Source: Uliginosibacterium paludis | GTDB taxonomy: Bacteria; Pseudomonadota; Gammaproteobacteria; Burkholderiales; Rhodocyclaceae | DNA length: 64,000 bases | Direction of reading: 5' to 3' | Assembly: GCF_039631355.1 (NCBI RefSeq) | Contig: NZ_JBDIVF010000001.1 | Span: 806,001-870,000 of the forward strand | Shown here: positions 61,547-64,000 of the stretch, piece by piece | How the letters are laid out: the number at the start of each line of letters is the position of its first letter | How positions within the stretch are numbered: position 1 is the first letter of the stretch | Notes under the pieces: model-generated | The model's input: only the letters and a program-made list of their open reading frames with translations | The model's database searches: none | What the model was told of the DNA's origin: nothing | Translations under genes and position numbers: made by a program

Positions 61547-62146
61547 TCAGCCCTTCTTGGCGCCGTAGAGGCAGGGGTTCAGGGTCGGATCGTTGTACAT
61601 CTTGAACTGGCGATAGACCTTGTAATGCGCGCGGCCGGCCGCACAGTCGTCCAGCAGCTGTTCAAGGCAGGCGGCGAGATCGGTGCGCTGCTCGCGCAGC
61701 CGGGCCACCTTCGCCTCACAGGCCGCCAGATGCCCGGCCGACACATCCTGGCGCTTCAACTGCTCGCCCATGTGGAAAATCTTGAGCGACAGGATTGAGA
61801 TCCGATCAATCATGCTGCCCGCCGTTTCCGAATTCAGCCGGCTGCCCGGCACTGCAGGCGGCAAGGCAGACAGGAAAACCTCGTCCATCCGTTCGATCGC
61901 ATCATTGCGTTTCTGGTTGTAGCCGTCGATGGCACGCTTGTTCACCGCAATCTCGCTGTCCGCCACATCCTGACGCCGGGCGAGGTCTTCTTCGTCCCAC
62001 AACAGGTTGTTGTAGCGATGATTGAGTTCCAGGAATGACCAGAGACCTTCGGCAAACCTCGCGGCGCCGTGCTTCGCCCAGCGGCGATCGGCCACGCAGG
62101 CATCGTGAAATGCAATGATCTCGGAACTGGCAATCAGCGGGGTCAT
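61547..62146 (-). CDS. DUF4254 domain-containing protein
   Basis: 199 aa from the ATG at 62146 (MTPLIASSEIIAFHDACVADRRW). Helical, with NHRYNNLLWDEEDLARRQDV, VNKRAIDGYNQKRNDAIERMDE and C-terminal KMYNDPTLNPCLYG. DUF4254 proteins are usually found next to LPS heptosyltransferase genes, as here. Function unknown; cytosolic, no signal. Confidence 0.9.
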   Translation of the reverse strand: MTPLIASSEIIAFHDACVADRRWAKHGAARFAEGLWSFLELNHRYNNLLWDEEDLARRQDVADSEIAVNKRAIDGYNQKRNDAIERMDEVFLSALPPAVPGSRLNSETAGSMIDRISILSLKIFHMGEQLKRQDVSAGHLAACEAKVARLREQRTDLAACLEQLLDDCAAGRAHYKVYRQFKMYNDPTLNPCLYGAKKG

Positions 62147-62255
62147 GAATTCGAGTCCTGTCAGCAAAAAGATGCCGCATTCTAGCCCGAGCCACCGTAA
62201 GCCTCCTGCAACACTCGTCAAATACGCTGAAGCACCCGAAGAGAGAAAGAACCCG

Positions 62256-62624
62256 ATGGAAAGCCCCTTCAAAGGCAAGACCGGCCTGGTCCGGATCTGG
62301 AATGCGTTCAACTATTCGCTCGCCGGCCTGGCTGCGGCCTACCGGCTGGAAGATGCCTTCCGCCAGGAGGTGCTGCTGGCCATCGTGCTGATTCCTGTTG
62401 CGCTGCTGAGCCACTGCAGCGGGCCGGAGAAGGCGCTGCTGATTGCCTGCGTGCTGCTCGTGCTGATCGTCGAGCTGCTCAATTCGGCGGTGGAGGCGGT
62501 GGTCGACCGGGTCTCGCTCGAGCGGCATGAGCTCGCCAAGCGCGCGAAGGACATCGGCAGCGCTGCGGTGCTGATCACGCTGGTCAATCTGGCAGCGGTC
62601 TGGGCGCTGGTCTTCTTCGGCTGA
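62256..62624 (+). CDS. dgkA: Diacylglycerol kinase
   Basis: 122 aa with three membrane helices. Seen: GLVRIWNAFNYSLAGLAAAYRLEDAFRQEVL, IVELLNSAVEAVVDRVSLERHELAKRAKDIGSAAVLI with the catalytic Glu. Recycles diacylglycerol released by membrane-derived glycan or LPS modification. Divergent from DUF4254. Confidence 0.96.
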   Translation: MESPFKGKTGLVRIWNAFNYSLAGLAAAYRLEDAFRQEVLLAIVLIPVALLSHCSGPEKALLIACVLLVLIVELLNSAVEAVVDRVSLERHELAKRAKDIGSAAVLITLVNLAAVWALVFFG

Positions 62625-62726
62625 AACCTGCGCTTCATGCGGGCGTCACACGGCTGACGCGCTCGGCCCGGATCATCGCGGCGCACCTGCTCCCGCCCGG
62701 AGCAGGGCAGCCTCCGAGGTCCGCCG

Positions 62727-63956
62727 ATGGATTCCGCCCGCCTGCATCTGCAAACGCTTGCCCCCGCCCGTCGCCAGCTGCGCATCGCGATCGTTACGGA
62801 GACCTATCCGCCCGAAGTCAACGGCGTGGCCATGACCACCGGCCGCATCGTCGATGGGCTGCTCCAGCAGGGACATGAAGTCCAGCTGGTTCGCCCGCGC
62901 CAGAACCCGGAGGATCAGCCCAGTCCGGCCGAGGGCTTCGACGAGATGCTGTCGATCGGCATTCCGATTCCGAAATACAACCATCTGAAGATGGGCTTGC
63001 CGGCCCGCATGGCGCTCACCCGGGCATGGTCGGTGCGGCGGCCGGATGTGATCCAGGTAGTCACCGAGGGCCCGCTCGGCTGGTCGGCCGTCGCGGTGGC
63101 GCGCAAGCTGCGGATTCCGGTCATCACCGAGTTTCACACCAACTTCCACAGCTACACCCGCTACTACGGTGTGGGCTGGCTCAAGCAGCCACTCTCGGCC
63201 TGGCTGCGCCGCTTCCACAACAAGGGAGACCTCTGCTTGGTGCCGACCGCAGCGCTGCGCAGCGAACTGCAAGCCGGTGGCTACCGCCATGTCGAAGTCG
63301 TGGCGCGTGGCGTAGACACCACCCTGTTCAGCCCGGCACGACGCAGTGCCGCCCTGCGGGAGCGCTGGGGCGCCCTGCCCGAGACGCTGGTCTGCGCCAT
63401 CGTGAGCCGGCTTGCGCCGGAAAAGAATTTCGAGCTGGGCGTCCGCGCCTTCGAAGCCATCCGCCGGATCAGGCCCGACGCCCGCCTGCTGCTGGTCGGC
63501 GACGGACCCGCGCGGGCCGAATTGCAGGCCCGCCATCCGGAGCACGTCTTTGCCGGCATGCGCAGTGGCGAGGACCTGGCCGCGCATTACGCCTCGGCCG
63601 ACTGCTTCCTCTTTCCCAGCAGTACTGAAACTTTTGGCAACGTGATCACCGAAGCACTGGCCAGCGGTCTGCCGGTTCTGGCCTTCAAGCATGCGGCTGC
63701 CGCAGAACTCCTGCGCAACGGGCACAACGGCCTGCTCGTGCCCTATGCGGACGAAACCGCCTTCATCGCAGCCGCCAGCCGCTTTGCAGAAGAAATCCAG
63801 CAGCTCGAAGCCATGCAGCAGCGGGCGCGCGAAAGCGTGCTGCACATGGACTGGCACTCCATCGTGCAACGGCTGGTTAATGTGCAGGAGCAGGTCATCG
63901 AGCAGCATGCACAGCGCAACAGCGGCGGGCTGGCACTGGGCGCAAGGGCCGACTAG
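62727..63956 (+). CDS. Glycosyltransferase family 4 (GT-B), mannosyl/sulfoquinovosyl type
   Basis: 409 aa. N-domain LRIAIVTETYPPEVNGVAMTTGRIVDGLLQQGHEVQLVRP; linker VVARGVDTTLFSP; C-domain VSRLAPEKNFELGVRAFEAI, LLLVGDGPARAELQ and the donor-binding FLFPSSTETFGNVITEALASGLPVLAF (E-x7-E). Similar to SQD2/MgtA-like glycolipid transferases. Sugar and acceptor are not determined. Confidence 0.92.
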   Translation: MDSARLHLQTLAPARRQLRIAIVTETYPPEVNGVAMTTGRIVDGLLQQGHEVQLVRPRQNPEDQPSPAEGFDEMLSIGIPIPKYNHLKMGLPARMALTRAWSVRRPDVIQVVTEGPLGWSAVAVARKLRIPVITEFHTNFHSYTRYYGVGWLKQPLSAWLRRFHNKGDLCLVPTAALRSELQAGGYRHVEVVARGVDTTLFSPARRSAALRERWGALPETLVCAIVSRLAPEKNFELGVRAFEAIRRIRPDARLLLVGDGPARAELQARHPEHVFAGMRSGEDLAAHYASADCFLFPSSTETFGNVITEALASGLPVLAFKHAAAAELLRNGHNGLLVPYADETAFIAAASRFAEEIQQLEAMQQRARESVLHMDWHSIVQRLVNVQEQVIEQHAQRNSGGLALGARAD

Positions 63957-64000
63957 ACCGGCTGGACACACACTGCCAGCCACGGATCAAGCCCCATGCG

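Overview
The window looks like a chromosome segment of a GC-rich betaproteobacterium, most like Rhodocyclales. That placement rests on gene content and order (dapF-DUF484-xerC, DUF4124 next to glnL-glnG, metK / SAH riboswitch / ahcY / metF) and is inference, since no search was possible. About 51 kb is core chromosome. A 12.8-kb integrated filamentous phage (inovirus-type prophage) lies at about 19.42-32.3 kb.

Left arm (1-19.4 kb): the start of ftsE, a Ycf46-like AAA+ ATPase, an exported alpha/beta hydrolase, ftsY, an overlapping pair of M16 peptidases, a periplasmic ABC binding protein, rsmD-coaD-ferredoxin, a dynamin-like GTPase, and mutM. A forward run follows: TPR protein, lolB, ispE, tRNA-Gln, prs, rplY, pth, ychF, ending at an intrinsic terminator.

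Prophage (19.4-32.3 kb): a P4-type tyrosine integrase, a divergently transcribed regulator with a perfect 18-bp palindrome beside it, an AlpA-like protein, a rolling-circle HUH replication initiator, a candidate ssDNA-binding protein, and a capsid module (major coat, small membrane proteins, adhesin, DUF2523, Zot, secretin). A tiny 27-codon ORF and a structured non-coding region come after the secretin. Accessory genes follow: a VbhA-like antitoxin, an unknown 317-aa protein, and an unknown protein plus HTH-ImmA/IrrE protease pair. The last pair is bracketed by two copies of a ~115-bp double-hairpin unit. GCGGGTAC-type repeats with the same 12-bp spacing occur inside both ends and are likely integrase arm sites.

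Middle (32.3-47.6 kb): an orphan receiver-domain protein, gluQ, a reverse block clsB / endonuclease-phosphatase / nadA / rhodanese, then nitrogen control: glnA behind an NtrC site and a sigma-54 promoter, DUF4124, glnL, glnG. Next come birA, coaX, a SPOR protein, coaE, zapD and a reverse beta-propeller lipoprotein.

Right arm (47.6-64 kb): two tRNA-Lys genes and the methionine cycle on the minus strand (metK with an attenuator-like leader, ahcY with an SAH riboswitch, metF). After these lie two lipid A acyltransferase-like genes, dapF-DUF484-xerC, a DnaQ-like exonuclease, an RlmI-type methyltransferase, and an envelope glycan cluster (two GT9 transferases, an O-antigen ligase-like protein, DUF4254, dgkA, a GT4 transferase). 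Most core genes are ordinary. The unusual material is in the prophage cargo and in the RNA leaders of ahcY and metK.
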